This document shows positions 1 to 8,821 of a stretch of DNA of 64,000 bases, one piece after another; within the stretch, counting starts at the first letter, position 1, and each line of letters opens with the position of its first letter. The position numbers and the translations under genes were made by a program. This DNA is from Aureococcus anophagefferens (Eukaryota; Sar; Pelagophyceae; Pelagomonadales; Pelagomonadaceae). Location of the stretch: the NCBI RefSeq assembly GCF_000186865.1, contig NW_008705563.1, forward strand, positions 953,070 to 1,017,069, in the 5' to 3' direction. The notes below the pieces were generated by a model that searched no databases, had not been told where the DNA came from, and saw only the letters and a list, made by a program, of their open reading frames with translations.

Positions 1-1211
1 ACCTCGCCTTCGACGGCGTCATGCTCCTGAGCGAGGGCCGCGTGGCCTACCGCGGCGCCGCGGCCGCGGCCGTGGATTATTTCGCGTCGCGGGGCCGCAA
101 GATGCCCGAGCTCACGAACCCGGCGGACTTCCTGCTGGACCTCGTGAACGCGGATTTCGCGGATAAAAGTGAAGTCGACGAGCTCCTCGACGCGTGGGCG
201 GACTCGCGGGAGAAGCGCGACTCGGAGTCGGATCTGGCGGCCCTGGGCGCCGAGGCGGACCTCGACGGCGACGGCGCGCGGCCCAACGTCGCGAACCAGC
301 TCGCGCCGCTCCTGCGGCGCCAGGCGCTCCTCCTCTCGCGGGACCCGCTCGTGCTCTTCGCGCGCGCGCTCTGCTTCATGCTCGGCAACGCGTACTTCGC
401 GGTCGTCTACATCAAGACGCGCGAGCGGCACCAGGACCAGGTGCTCAACAAGATGTGGCTCCATGTTTGGTTCACGGCCGTGCCGTCGCAGATCACGTGC
501 CTCCTCGTCTTCGCGCTGAACTTCGAGGGCCGCCTCGTGCGCACGGAGGTGCAGAACGGCCTCGTGTCGCCCGCGGCGTACCTCGTGGCGCGGTCCGTGC
601 TCGAGCTGCCCCTCGTCGTCTTCCTCGCGCTCGCGGCCGTGGGCGTCCCCGCCTACGCCATCGCCAACTGGCAGGCGTCGCGCTTCGCGACGACGGTCCT
701 CTGCTGGATGGCGCAGCAGTACTGCTGGGACGCCTTCGCGACGGCGCTCGCCGTCGCCTTCGACAACCCCCTGATCGGCGCGGCGCAGTACATCGGCTGC
801 TGGTTCTCCGCGTTCCTCTACGGCGGCTTCCTCATCCCCGTGAAGGACATCGTCTGGCCGCTGCGCGCGCTCCACTGGATCTTCCCCCTGGGCTACGCGA
901 TCCGCTCCATCACCTTCTCCGAGTTCGTCGACGGCACCTGGGACGCCTGCGACAAGTACGACGAGGGCAGCGACTTCTGCTACTGCCAGGGCGAGGACCC
1001 GTCGAAATCCTGCTCCGGCCGCGTCGTCCTCGACAGCCTCGAGATCATCTACCCGCTCTTCTCCTCGAAGAACACGATCCTGCTCGACGTGATCTGCTGC
1101 CTCGCGCTCGCGGTGGGCGCCAAGTTGTTCGCGTGCGTCGCGTTCGTCAAGTCGACGCAGGGCTCCCCGCCGCCCAAGGCCGCCGCCGCCGCCGCGCCCG
1201 AGAAGGCCTAG
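1..1211 (+). CDS. ABCG/PDR-type ABC transporter, C-terminal part (5' end off the window)
   Basis: The frame is open from base 3 with no start, so only the C-terminal part is present (about 400 residues). It begins at the end of a nucleotide-binding domain: a leucine-rich strand, then a 'GRVAYRG' loop and 'NPADFLLDLVN', typical of the ABCG (White/PDR) linker. An ABC2-type membrane domain follows, with about six hydrophobic segments. The extracellular loop before the last helix holds several Cys residues (D-C-D-K and C-Y-C-Q motifs), as in ABCG half-transporters. The likely role is ATP-driven export of a lipid or hydrophobic substrate; the substrate cannot be read from the sequence. It ends in an Ala/Pro-rich tail and TAG at 1209-1211. 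Family assignment is solid, subfamily is not. Confidence 0.85.
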   Translation, partial: LAFDGVMLLSEGRVAYRGAAAAAVDYFASRGRKMPELTNPADFLLDLVNADFADKSEVDELLDAWADSREKRDSESDLAALGAEADLDGDGARPNVANQLAPLLRRQALLLSRDPLVLFARALCFMLGNAYFAVVYIKTRERHQDQVLNKMWLHVWFTAVPSQITCLLVFALNFEGRLVRTEVQNGLVSPAAYLVARSVLELPLVVFLALAAVGVPAYAIANWQASRFATTVLCWMAQQYCWDAFATALAVAFDNPLIGAAQYIGCWFSAFLYGGFLIPVKDIVWPLRALHWIFPLGYAIRSITFSEFVDGTWDACDKYDEGSDFCYCQGEDPSKSCSGRVVLDSLEIIYPLFSSKNTILLDVICCLALAVGAKLFACVAFVKSTQGSPPPKAAAAAAPEKA

Positions 1212-1350
1212 GCGCGCCTCGCCCGCCAAGTGTCCAGCCCGCCTGTCCAGCCCCGAAGAAATGAGTTCGCACCCCGCCGCCCAAGGCCGCCGCCGCCGCG
1301 CCCAGGCCTCGACGCGCCTCGCCCGTCGTCCGCCGCCAAGTGTCCAGCCC
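1165..1350. repeat. imperfect direct duplication of the ABCG gene's 3' end
   Basis: The stretch 1165-1240 (end of the coding region, stop and start of the 3' region) recurs in modified form at 1272-1350. Both copies start CCCCGCCGCCCAAGG, run through a GCC-repeat, then share GCGCGCCTCGCCCG and AAGTGTCCAGCCC. The second copy has lost the stop codon context. It is a local duplication in non-coding sequence. Confidence 0.7.
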
Positions 1351-1495
1351 CGTTCGAAGATATCCCCGCAGTCCCCCACCCTCGACCCTTAAGCTATAGT
1401 GACTACAAGGCGCCTGCGGCCAGGTCTGACTCGGAGGACAGCTTCAGGCTATGCCGCGAGACCGGGGCGTCAGAGAAAAGGACCTTAGCTTCGCC

Positions 1496-4101
1496 TCAGA
1501 ACTTCTTCTGGCGGAAGCCCGCGTCCTTGGCGAACTTCTTGAGGCGCTTGGGCGCCTTCTTGGCGAACTCGCCCTTGCCGTGCTTCTTCTGCCACGCGCG
1601 GCGCGACGACGTCGACTCGTTCTTGTCGAGCTCCGGGTCGCCCGAGTCGAAGACGCGCGGCGGCTCCTTGGCGTCGAGGCCCGACGCGTCGAAGGACTGG
1701 AGGGGGTCGTTGTCCGTGCGGCGCGTCTCGTCGGCGCCGTCGCCGCGCTGGCGCTTCGCCCCGGACCGCTTCTCGGAGCGCTTCTTGCGCTTGAAGGACT
1801 GCTTCGGCTTCGCGCCCGCGGCGGCGAGGGCCTTGGGCACGAGGTAACTCGGCACGGTCTTGATCGTCGCCGCGAGGAGGTCCCGGCGCACGTGGTGCTC
1901 GGCCTTGGTCTGCTGGAGCACAGCGAGGTCGTCGGGGTTGTCGGAGAAGTGGGCCTTGAGCGCCTCGCTGTCGAGCATCTCCTTCCGGAGCTCGGCCGCG
2001 CGCGCGTCGCGGACGGACGCGGCCGTGACGCCGCGCTGCACGTCGGAGACGCGGTAGCGGAAGGGCTCGCAGGCGCCGCCGTCGAAGGCCAGGCGCGCCG
2101 GCTGGGGCACGTGCGCGCCCGCGCCGAGCGCCGCGGCCTCGTCGACGTCGAGCGCCGCGAGCACCGCGCACGCGCCGCCCGCCGCGAGCGACGCGAGCTT
2201 CATGGGCGGCTGCGCCGCCTGGATGGCCGCGAGCCGCGCGCCGTCGTCGCCCCGGGGGTCGTCGGCGACGACGAGGCTCAGCGCCGTGCCGCGCGCGCCC
2301 GCGCGCGCGGTGCGGCCGACGCGGTGCGTATAAGACTCCGGCGTCGCGGGCACGTCCACGTTCAGCACCCACTTGACGTCCCGGAAATCGATGCCCCGGG
2401 CGACGCCGAAGGCGTCCTTCGACTTCTTCGGCGCCTTGGTGGCCTTTTTCTGGCCGCGCTTCCGCTTCTCCGGCGCGTCCTCGTCGTCCGAGGCGTCGTC
2501 GATGTCCGGCGCGTCGTCGTCCGAGTCGTCGCCGCGCACCGTCGCCTCGACGGACGCGTCCGTCGCCACGAGGATGTCGTAGAGCCCCCGGTTGTAGGAC
2601 TCGATGGCGTGGAGCCGCGACGCCAGCGGCAGCTCCGCGTTCAGCACCAGGCACCGGATCGAAAACAGGTCGAGGAAGAGCTTCAGCTTGTAGCAGGCGT
2701 CCACGGAATTCACGAACAACACGCCCCGGCCCTCCAAGAGCGCGAGCTTGAGCATGACGTAGGTCACCAGGTACTTGTCGCCCTTGGCGACGGGCACGTA
2801 GTACTGCGCGAGCTGCGCCTCGTCGTCGCGGTCGCCGCCGAAGACGCCCGCGCGCTCGTCGAGCTTGACCGTCGCCGCGCCCTTCAGGGCGAGCTTCTTG
2901 AGCTTGAGCACGTCGTCGCCGAGCGTCGCGGACAGCAGGAAGCCCTGGGGCCGGTCCGCGCGGTCCGCGGCGTCGTCGCCCGCGACGCCGAGCTCCCGCG
3001 CGACGAACGCGACGTCCTCGTCGTAGCCAAACGATAACACCAGATCGGCCTCGTCGACGGCGTAGGCGCGGCAGGTCCTCCGGAGCCGCAGGAGCGGGTG
3101 GTCGTCGTGCGCGCGCGCGCGCTCGACGGCGTCCCTGACGGCCGCGGGCGTGCCCGCGACGACGTCCGCGTTGCCGCTCCGCACCTGGGCCGCGTCCTCG
3201 GCGGCGCTCTCGCCCCGCAGCGCGACGATGGCGACGTCGTCGCGGCAGTAGGCCGCGAGCTCGCGGAGCTGGGTCGCGGCCTGCGCGACCAACTCCCGCG
3301 TCGGCACGAGGACGACCGCGAGCACGCCGCCGTACTCGCGCCGGCCCTCGAGCGTCTCCGCCTTCTTCTTCAGGATGAGGTCGAGGATCGGCAGCGCGTA
3401 GCACGCCGTCTTGCCGCTGCCCGTGCGCGCGCGGATGAGCAGGTCGCGGCCGGTCGCCGCCACCTGGGCAGGACAAGAGTGCGAAATTCCCAACTTCAAA
3501 GGCTCCTCTCTCGGTCGTTTTCCACTCGTTTCGGCTGATTTTTGGACGAGCGATCATCTCTCGGAACGGTCTCGAAGCGTGGGTGCTGTTTCCGAAACGC
3601 GCGCGCGCGGAACACTCACGTTGAAGCGACGTTGAATCACCCTTGTCCTGCCCTGGCCGCCACCGGCAGCGCGGCCTGCTGGATGAGCGACGGCCGCGCC
3701 CAGTTCAGCTCCGCGACGGCCCGCGCGAGCCGCCGGTCCAGGCGCACGTTCTCGCAGAGCGTCGCCCAGTCCACCTCCTCCTCCTCGTCGTCGTCGTCCT
3801 CGTCCGCCGCCTCGGCGGGCGCCGCCGCGGGCGCCGCGGGCTCCGCGAAGGCCACGCGCTTCTTCTCCTTGGGCTGCTCGAGCGCCGCCGGCGCCTCCTC
3901 CTCGTCCGACGACGCGTCGTCGTCCATCATCGCGTCGTCGTCGCCGCCGCCGGCCTCGCCGCCGTCGCTGCTGCTGCTGTCGTCATCGCCGACGAAGAAG
4001 CTCGCCGACGCCGTCACCTCTTCCTCGTCGCTGCTCTCTGGCTCCGGTACGGGCTTTTTCGTGACCTTGGGCGCCTTGCGCGCTGCTTTCTTGCCTGCCA
4101 T
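1496..4101 (-). CDS. DDX56: DDX56/Dbp9-type DEAD-box RNA helicase, two exons
   Basis: Exons on the minus strand are 4101-3664 and 3463-1496; removing the 200-bp introner intron gives 801 residues in one frame (phase 0 junction). The first ~100 residues are acidic (Asp/Glu/Ser runs). A Q-motif region follows, then motif I A-R-T-G-S-G-K-T spanning the junction region (about residues 158-165), P-T-R-E-L, D-E-A-D near 283 followed by L-V-L-S-F-G-Y, S-A-T, and H-R-V-G-R-T-A-R-A-G in the C-terminal RecA domain. The L-S-F-G-Y segment after DEAD and 'ARGIDFRDVKWVLN' are typical of DDX56/Dbp9, which acts in nucleolar 60S ribosomal subunit assembly. The tail is Lys/Arg-rich. It is longer than human or yeast homologues (about 550-600). 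The start at 4101 (MAGKK) is preferred over an in-frame ATG at 4182 that lies in a poly-T tract. Confidence 0.93.
3464..3655 (-). mobile_element. introner element 1 (192 bp) forming the DDX56 intron
   Basis: The element is flanked by perfect 8-bp duplications on the plus strand, GCCGCCAC at 3456-3463 and 3656-3663. The intron in gene sense is 3663-3464 (200 bp): GTGGCGGC (duplication copy, giving the GT donor), then CAGGGCAGGACAAG, ending GTCCTGCCCAG. Removing it restores Ala-Leu-Pro-Val-Ala-Ala-Thr in the helicase Q-motif region. The ends are inverted repeats (GGGCAGGACAAG). The core (CGGCTGATTTTTGGACGAGC and flanks) is nearly identical to the elements at 4970, 11093 and 14462. Here the core lies antisense to the gene. 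Confidence 0.95.
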
Positions 4102-4234
4102 CGCGTGCACAATTACGCCGAGCACAGCCGAAGAGTGATCGCCCGATTTTTTTTTTTTGATGATTTTTTGACGCGGCAGCATGGTGATGGCCCGAGCGCA
4201 GGCGCCTGCCGCAGCAACTGCCTCGGCAGACGCG

Positions 4235-4240
4235 TTTATA
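4235..4240 (+). promoter_or_regulatory. possible TATA-like box of the downstream gene
   Basis: TTTATA lies 28 nt before the chosen ATG at 4268, within the 166-bp space between two divergent genes (DDX56 start at 4101 and the glycosyltransferase start at 4268). The short spacing means the element would serve a transcript with almost no leader. Single-site evidence only. Confidence 0.25.
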
Positions 4241-4267
4241 ACAACGCATCAAAACCAACTTGCAGCG

Positions 4268-5796
4268 ATGCGCCACGCATCGCTGCTGCGCCTCGTCGCG
4301 CTCGTCGCGACCGTGGCGCCCACCCGCAGCGGCTCCAGCACCGCCTCCGGCGACCAGTGGGACGCCGCTGCCGAGCGCGCCTACGCGCGACTCGACGCGC
4401 AGGGCGACGTGCCGACCGTGCTGCGGCACCGCCCCGCGATCGCGCGGCGCGGCGACGGCGTCGTCTACGCCGTCGGCGGCTCGAGCGACTTCGTCGCCCA
4501 GGAGGTGTTGCCGTGCGTGCGCTACCTGCTCAGACTCGGCGCGCGGACGCGCTACGCGCTCTTCTACGAGCGGCACCTGCTGACTGCGTTAGAGCCCGGC
4601 GACGCCGCGGACGTGCGGCGGCTCTTCGACGTGCTGACGGCCTACGAGGACGTCGAGCTGCCCGCGCTGCGCGGCGCGTTCAAAGGCGACGTGCGCCTGC
4701 GCGTCAAGAGCGTCAAGGCCCACGCCTTCCTCTTCGCGCCCTTCGAGCGCTTCGTCTACCTCGACTTCGACAGCCGGCCGTGCCGGCCGGACTTCGCCGC
4801 GCGGCTTTTGGGCGATTTAGCAAAGTCGGGCGTTGACGCGGTGCTCCACGACCAGTGGACGTCCCAGCGATTCATGCCCGTCGACAAGCACTACCGCGTG
4901 GAGCACAACAGCGCCGTGGCGGCCTTCGACGCGACGTCGCCCCGGACGGCCGCCGCGCTGGGCTGGTTCCAGGGCAGGACAAGAGAGCGAAATTCCCAAC
5001 TTCAAAGGCTCATATCTCGGCCGTTTTCCACTCGTTTCGGCTGATTTTTGGACGAGCGATCATCTCTCGGAACGGTCTCGAAGCGTGGATGCTTTTTCCG
5101 GAACGCGCGCGCGCGGAACACTCATGTTGAAGCGACGTTGAATCTCTCTTGTCCTGCCCAGGCTGGTTCGTCGCGGCGTTCGCGGAGCTCCGGCTGCGGC
5201 GCGACCAGCCCGCGCTCATGGTGGGCCTCCGCCTCGCCCGCGAGCGCATGGGCTTCGGCCACGTCGACGTCGACAACGGCACCTTCTGCCGCGCGAACAA
5301 CAGCGCCGTCGTGTCCTGCGACGCGGGCTGCCGCATCGTCCACAAGCCCATGAAGTACGACCCGGGCAATCTGGTCGTCGCCGTGGGCGCCCGGGGCACG
5401 GGCAACGTCGCCCTGCGGCGCGCCCTAGCCCACCTCAAGCTCGTCAACCGGGACCCGGCGTGCGACGGCGACGGCGCGGCGCCGGAGACGTGCAAGGTCC
5501 TCGTGGGGCTCCGGTGGTCGCGGGCCTACGCGGCCATCGCGGCGAAATACCCCCGCGCCAAGTTCGTCCTCACGACGTCGACGGACCCCTGCCCGGACGA
5601 GGCCGCGCACAACGCGCGCGTCCGGGCCGCGCTGCCGGCGCACGCGGTCTTCGACTTGGACTTGGCGGCCGCGCGGGAGCCGGACTGGCGGCGGTTCTGC
5701 GCCTTCGTCGAGGCCTGGTCCTCCTGCAAGACGCGCGACCTCGCCAAGACCGCCGCGTCCTGGCTCCGCGCGCGCGCGCCGACCAAGGCGTGTTAG
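4268..5796 (+). CDS. secreted glycosyltransferase-like domain fused to a sulfotransferase-like domain
   Basis: Exons 4268-4961 and 5162-5796, split by an introner intron with a GC donor, give 442 residues. Residues 1-20 form a signal peptide. The N-terminal half resembles nucleotide-sugar glycosyltransferases (GT-A type): 'VVYAVGGSSDFVAQEV', then an acidic metal-binding motif D-F-D near 166-168 in a hydrophobic 'FVYLDFDSRP' setting, and 'HNSAVAAF' further on. From about residue 302 it reads like a P-loop sulfotransferase: G-A-R-G-T-G-N in the 5' PAPS-loop position, 'YPRAKFVLTTSTDP' as the 3' phosphate region and 'WRRFCAFVEA' near the end. The product probably glycosylates and/or sulfates in the secretory pathway; substrates are unknown. 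The fusion rests on the splice junction, which rebuilds a continuous Leu-Gly-Trp-Phe-Val-Ala reading. Motifs are weak, so each half is a family-level guess. Confidence 0.7.
4970..5161 (+). mobile_element. introner element 2 (192 bp), intron with GC donor
   Basis: Perfect 8-bp duplications GCTGGTTC flank it at 4962-4969 and 5162-5169. The intron is 4962-5161 (200 bp), starting GCTGGTTC and ending CCCAG, so it is a GC-AG intron. The nearest GT (4966) would break the frame. Ends are CAGGGCAGGACAAG and its near-inverse CTTGTCCTGCCCAG. The core is in sense orientation relative to the gene, opposite to element 1. Confidence 0.95.
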
Positions 5797-5861
5797 GATT
5801 TTGGTGCGCCTTGACCGCTCCTTTCCGGCAAGTTGACTTTGTGTGCAGCGAGAATCACAGA

Positions 5862-6383
5862 ATGGCATCCATCGCGGCGAGCGCGCGACGCGCAGCGGCG
5901 CGCTGCGCTTTCCGAGCGCCGGCGCGCAATAACGTCGCAGCGCTGCGCGGCCTCGCGACGTTCCAGCTCGGGCGGCTCAACCACGTGGCCCTCGCCGTGC
6001 CGGACATCGAGGAGGCGAGCGCCATGTGGCGCGACGCGCTCGGCGCGTCGGTGTCGGAGCTCCAGGCGCTGCCGGACCACGGCGTCACCGTGTGCTTCGT
6101 CGACGCCGGCAACACGCACGTCGAGCTCCTCGAGCCCCTCGGCGACGCGAGCCCCATTGCGGCGTTCCTCGCTAAGAGCCCGAGCGGCGGGCTCCACCAC
6201 CTCTGCCACGAGGTCGACGACGTCGAGGCGGCCATGGCGGACCTCAAGGCCCGCGGCGTGCGCCTCCTCTCGGAGGAGCCCAAGATCGGCGCCCACGGCG
6301 TGCCCGTCGTCTTCCTGCACCCAAAGGACACGAACGGCGTCCTCGTCGAGCTCCAGCAGGCGATCCCCGCCGAGGACTCGTAA
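5862..6383 (+). CDS. MCEE: methylmalonyl-CoA epimerase, probably mitochondrial
   Basis: 173 residues with a basic, Ser/Ala-rich N-terminus of about 35 residues typical of a mitochondrial presequence. The rest is one vicinal-oxygen-chelate (glyoxalase-like) fold pair: 'LNHVALAVPDIEEA', 'VELLEPLG', 'GLHHLCHEVDDVEAA', 'GVLVELQQ'. The metal ligands expected in this family are visible: His in N-H-V-A, Glu in V-E-L-L, His in L-H-H-L-C-H and Glu in L-V-E-L. It interconverts (R)- and (S)-methylmalonyl-CoA in propionate breakdown feeding B12-dependent mutase. It starts 65 bp after the preceding gene on the same strand. Confidence 0.93.
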   Translation: MASIAASARRAAARCAFRAPARNNVAALRGLATFQLGRLNHVALAVPDIEEASAMWRDALGASVSELQALPDHGVTVCFVDAGNTHVELLEPLGDASPIAAFLAKSPSGGLHHLCHEVDDVEAAMADLKARGVRLLSEEPKIGAHGVPVVFLHPKDTNGVLVELQQAIPAEDS

Positions 6384-6490
6384 GGGTGGCTTTTTTATGC
6401 AGGTGCGTCGCGCCGGATTCGCTCGTCGGCGGGACTTTTGGGTTCTTCGCGCGCGGCGCCCCGCCGGGGGGCGGGGCCGCCGGCTCGGGC

Positions 6491-7046
6491 TCAGTCCGTC
6501 GTCAGCCAGCCGTGCGCCGTCTCCACGGCGACCTCGGCCTGGAGGTAGTTCTCGCACGGCGGCGCGGCGGCGGCGGCCCGCCGGGCGCGCGCGGACAGCG
6601 CGACCACGCGCTCGTCGTCGCCCGACGGCAGCGAGCAAAGCGTGTCGATGGAGCAGCTCGCGTAGAGCTCGGGGTCCGGGTCGCCGGCGGACGTCTCCGG
6701 TTCGAGGTAGAAGATGACCGTCGCGTCGACCTGTGGTTGCGTCGTGTGACACGGTCGGCGTCGCGGGGAACCATCGCGCGCGACGCCGACGGCGTCGCGC
6801 GAAATCGTCGCACGCGAAAGCGTCGGCGTCGCGCGAAATCGTCGGCGTCGCAAATCCTCTCTCGCCCCCCCCCCCCCGGGACGCGGTCGTACGCGCGAGC
6901 ACGCCGTCGGAGATGAGTTTGAGGCTCGCGTCGCGATCGAAGCCGGACAGATCGATGATGTTGTAGATCGTGTCTCTGCCGTTGAGTCGGAGCTGGTAGT
7001 CTCTGTTATGGCGCCCGGTCAGGCCCAGGGCCTCTTGGAGCGACAT
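6491..7046 (-). CDS. unrecognised small protein, two exons
   Basis: Predicted exons 7046-6903 and 6730-6491 (127 residues). The first exon gives 'MSLQEALGLTGRHNRDYQ' and 'IIDLSGFDRDASLKLISDG'; the second gives 'VDATVIFYLEPE' and ends 'ETAHGWLTTD'. The intron 6902-6731 has a GT donor and ends in CCACAG; it holds a run of 13 C at 6865-6877 and degenerate copies of a GCGAAATCGTC motif. A GC donor six bases further in (6896) would also keep frame. I do not recognise a family. It diverges from the C2 gene whose start is 197 bp away. Confidence 0.5.
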
Positions 7047-7243
7047 GGGCGTTTGCTTGGGAGCTTCTAGGGCTCAGGATGTCGCCGGGGGCGCCTGCGG
7101 TGTCGGTTTCTGGCCAAGAACCTCGACTGCAAGTCTGCAGGGCGGGCAACGCTGTGGCAGAAACTGTCGGCGATCCTCACGGCCCACCGTCGCGCGCGCC
7201 GCCCAAAACCTTCGATTCGCCGTAGCGTTCGACGCGCCGAAGC

Positions 7244-7846
7244 ATGGGGGAGGCGCTGAAAGCCCTCGAGGTGGCGAAAATCGAGTGCCGTGGCCTCCGG
7301 TCGGCAGACTTTATGTCGAAGAATGATGTCGCTTAGCGGCGCCCCATCAACAGATACATGTTCTCTTAAGAATCCGCGCAGGTCTACGTCGTTGTCAAGG
7401 TCGTCGGCCGGCAGAAGCAGGCGAAGACGATTATCATGCACAACGCTCGACGGCGGCGTCCCGACGGCGCTCGCTCGCGACGCCTCATCGTTTCTCCGCA
7501 GGCGGGATCGTCCGTGCGCATCGACGAGACGCTCACGCTGCATGTCACCGACGCCGACCTCGACGCGGGATTCGCGATTCGCCGGCGTCTCGCGAAATCG
7601 TCCGACGCTCGACGTTCCCCGTCGCGACATCGTCCGACGCTCGACGCTCTCGCGCGCGCGTAGGAATTCTCGGCATGGGACTACGACGTCGCGTCGAAGG
7701 ACGACCTGCTCGGCCAGGCCATGCTGGACGTGTCGGACCTGCGGTCGAAGCCCAACGAGCCCCGGCTCTTCGAGCTGCAGCTCCTGTACAAGGGCAAGCC
7801 GCGGGGCGAAGTGACCTGCATCGTCACGCTCAAGATGGCCGCCTAG
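7244..7846 (+). CDS. small single-C2-domain protein, four exons
   Basis: Exons 7244-7327, 7382-7444, 7502-7564 and 7664-7846 join in one frame to 130 residues that make essentially one C2 domain: 'IECRGLRSADFMSKND' | 'VYVVVKVVGRQKQ' | 'RIDETLTLHVTDADLD' | 'EFSAWDYDVASKDDLLGQA'. Acidic residues in the first and third loops (N-D, W-D-Y-D, K-D-D) fit Ca2+-dependent phospholipid binding. Introns are 54, 57 and 99 bp. The first is GT-AG; the second and third have no GT in the required phase and are best read as GC-AG. The third carries repeats of a CGTCCGACGCTCGACG type. It may act as a lone membrane-docking module; it is not obviously a broken piece of the giant C2 gene at 34 kb. Confidence 0.7.
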
Positions 7847-7997
7847 GCTTGCGTGCGAGTGCCATGTCTGTAAAGTCTAAAGCCCACGGAAGCAGAGTGC
7901 GATTCTTCGACAGTGCGATCGAACGGAGACAACGAAGCAGAGTGCGATTCTTAGAACAGTGCGATCGAACGGGGACAAAAAACGGCGGCCGGTCGCG

Positions 7998-8567
7998 CTA
8001 CGCGCGCGGCGGCCGCGCGGCGTCGTCGCGGCGCTTGTCGCGCCGCTTCTCGAGGGCGGACGCGACGCTGCTCTGGACCTCGGCGCTCGTGGCCCCGCCG
8101 TAGAGCTCGCCGGCGTTGGACGCGAACGCGGGCGCGCGCGGCGTCGCCGTCGCGCGCCGCTCCGGCGTGAACGTGCGGACGGGCGCCGCGGGCGCGGGCT
8201 CGTCGTCGGCGATGGCGAGGCGCAGCAGCTCCGCGGCGATGAAGACGGCGGCGGCGGCGGCGAGGCCCTTGGTCGAGCCCGCCTCGTCGAGGACTTTGAG
8301 GAGCACGCTCGGCCGCGCGGGCGGGTTCCTCCGCAGGAGCATGAGGTGGCGCGTGCGGCCGCCGTTGGTCTGGAGCGCCTCGTAGGACGTCCGGAGCCGC
8401 GCGAAGGCCTTGGCCGCGTCCGCGTGGTCCAGGTGGTCCGGGTGCACCTCCTGGGCCGCCGCGCGGTAGGCCTGCTTCACGGCCTCGCACGTCGCCTGCT
8501 TCTGGGGGAGGTCGAGCACCTCGAAGTGGCACTTGGCGCGCAGGATGCTGCGCGCGCGCGACGCCAT
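7998..8567 (-). CDS. J-domain (DnaJ-like) protein with one membrane segment
   Basis: 189 residues. A J-domain spans about residues 12-66 with the H-P-D tripeptide at 42-44 ('AAQEVHPDHLDHADAA') and 'FARLRTSYEAL' as helix IV-like sequence, so it should stimulate an Hsp70 partner. A hydrophobic segment 'GLAAAAAVFIAAELLRLAI' follows at about 100-118 and may anchor it to a membrane. The C-terminal 65 residues are basic and Pro/Ala-rich. There is no Gly/Phe region or zinc-finger, so it is a class C type J-protein. Organelle is uncertain. Confidence 0.8.
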   Translation of the reverse strand: MASRARSILRAKCHFEVLDLPQKQATCEAVKQAYRAAAQEVHPDHLDHADAAKAFARLRTSYEALQTNGGRTRHLMLLRRNPPARPSVLLKVLDEAGSTKGLAAAAAVFIAAELLRLAIADDEPAPAAPVRTFTPERRATATPRAPAFASNAGELYGGATSAEVQSSVASALEKRRDKRRDDAARPPRA

Positions 8568-8616
8568 CGGACACGTCAGGGAGTCGGGTCCGCGTCCCGA
8601 CGTGCGCGTAGTTAGT

Positions 8617-8815
8617 GCGTCCCGACGCCGTGCCGGGCGGCTTGGTACTCGTGGTCGGCCCCGTGCTGCTGTCGATGCCGCTCCGCAGCCAATGCTGAAG
8701 CCAACATGCGCCCAGCGCGGCGTGTCCCGGGACGCCGTGCCGGGGCGCGCAGCACCCGTGGTCGATCTCGTGCCACGGGGACTGTGCCGCTCGAGTGCAG
8801 CCACCTTGAAGCCAA
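8617..8815. repeat. imperfect ~90-bp direct repeat in the J-protein/TPR intergenic space
   Basis: 8617-8704 and 8720-8815 share GACGCCGTGCCGGG, CGTGGTCG and the closing AGCCA-N-TGAAGCCAA in the same order with small gaps. They lie between the start of the J-domain gene and the end of the TPR gene, in sequence with no other gene. Confidence 0.55.
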
Positions 8816-8821
8816 AAGAAT

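Noticed and set aside
6865..6877. A 13-C run as a possible programmed slippage or regulatory tract.
   Set aside because: It lies inside a predicted intron and near other low-complexity sequence; no coding consequence.
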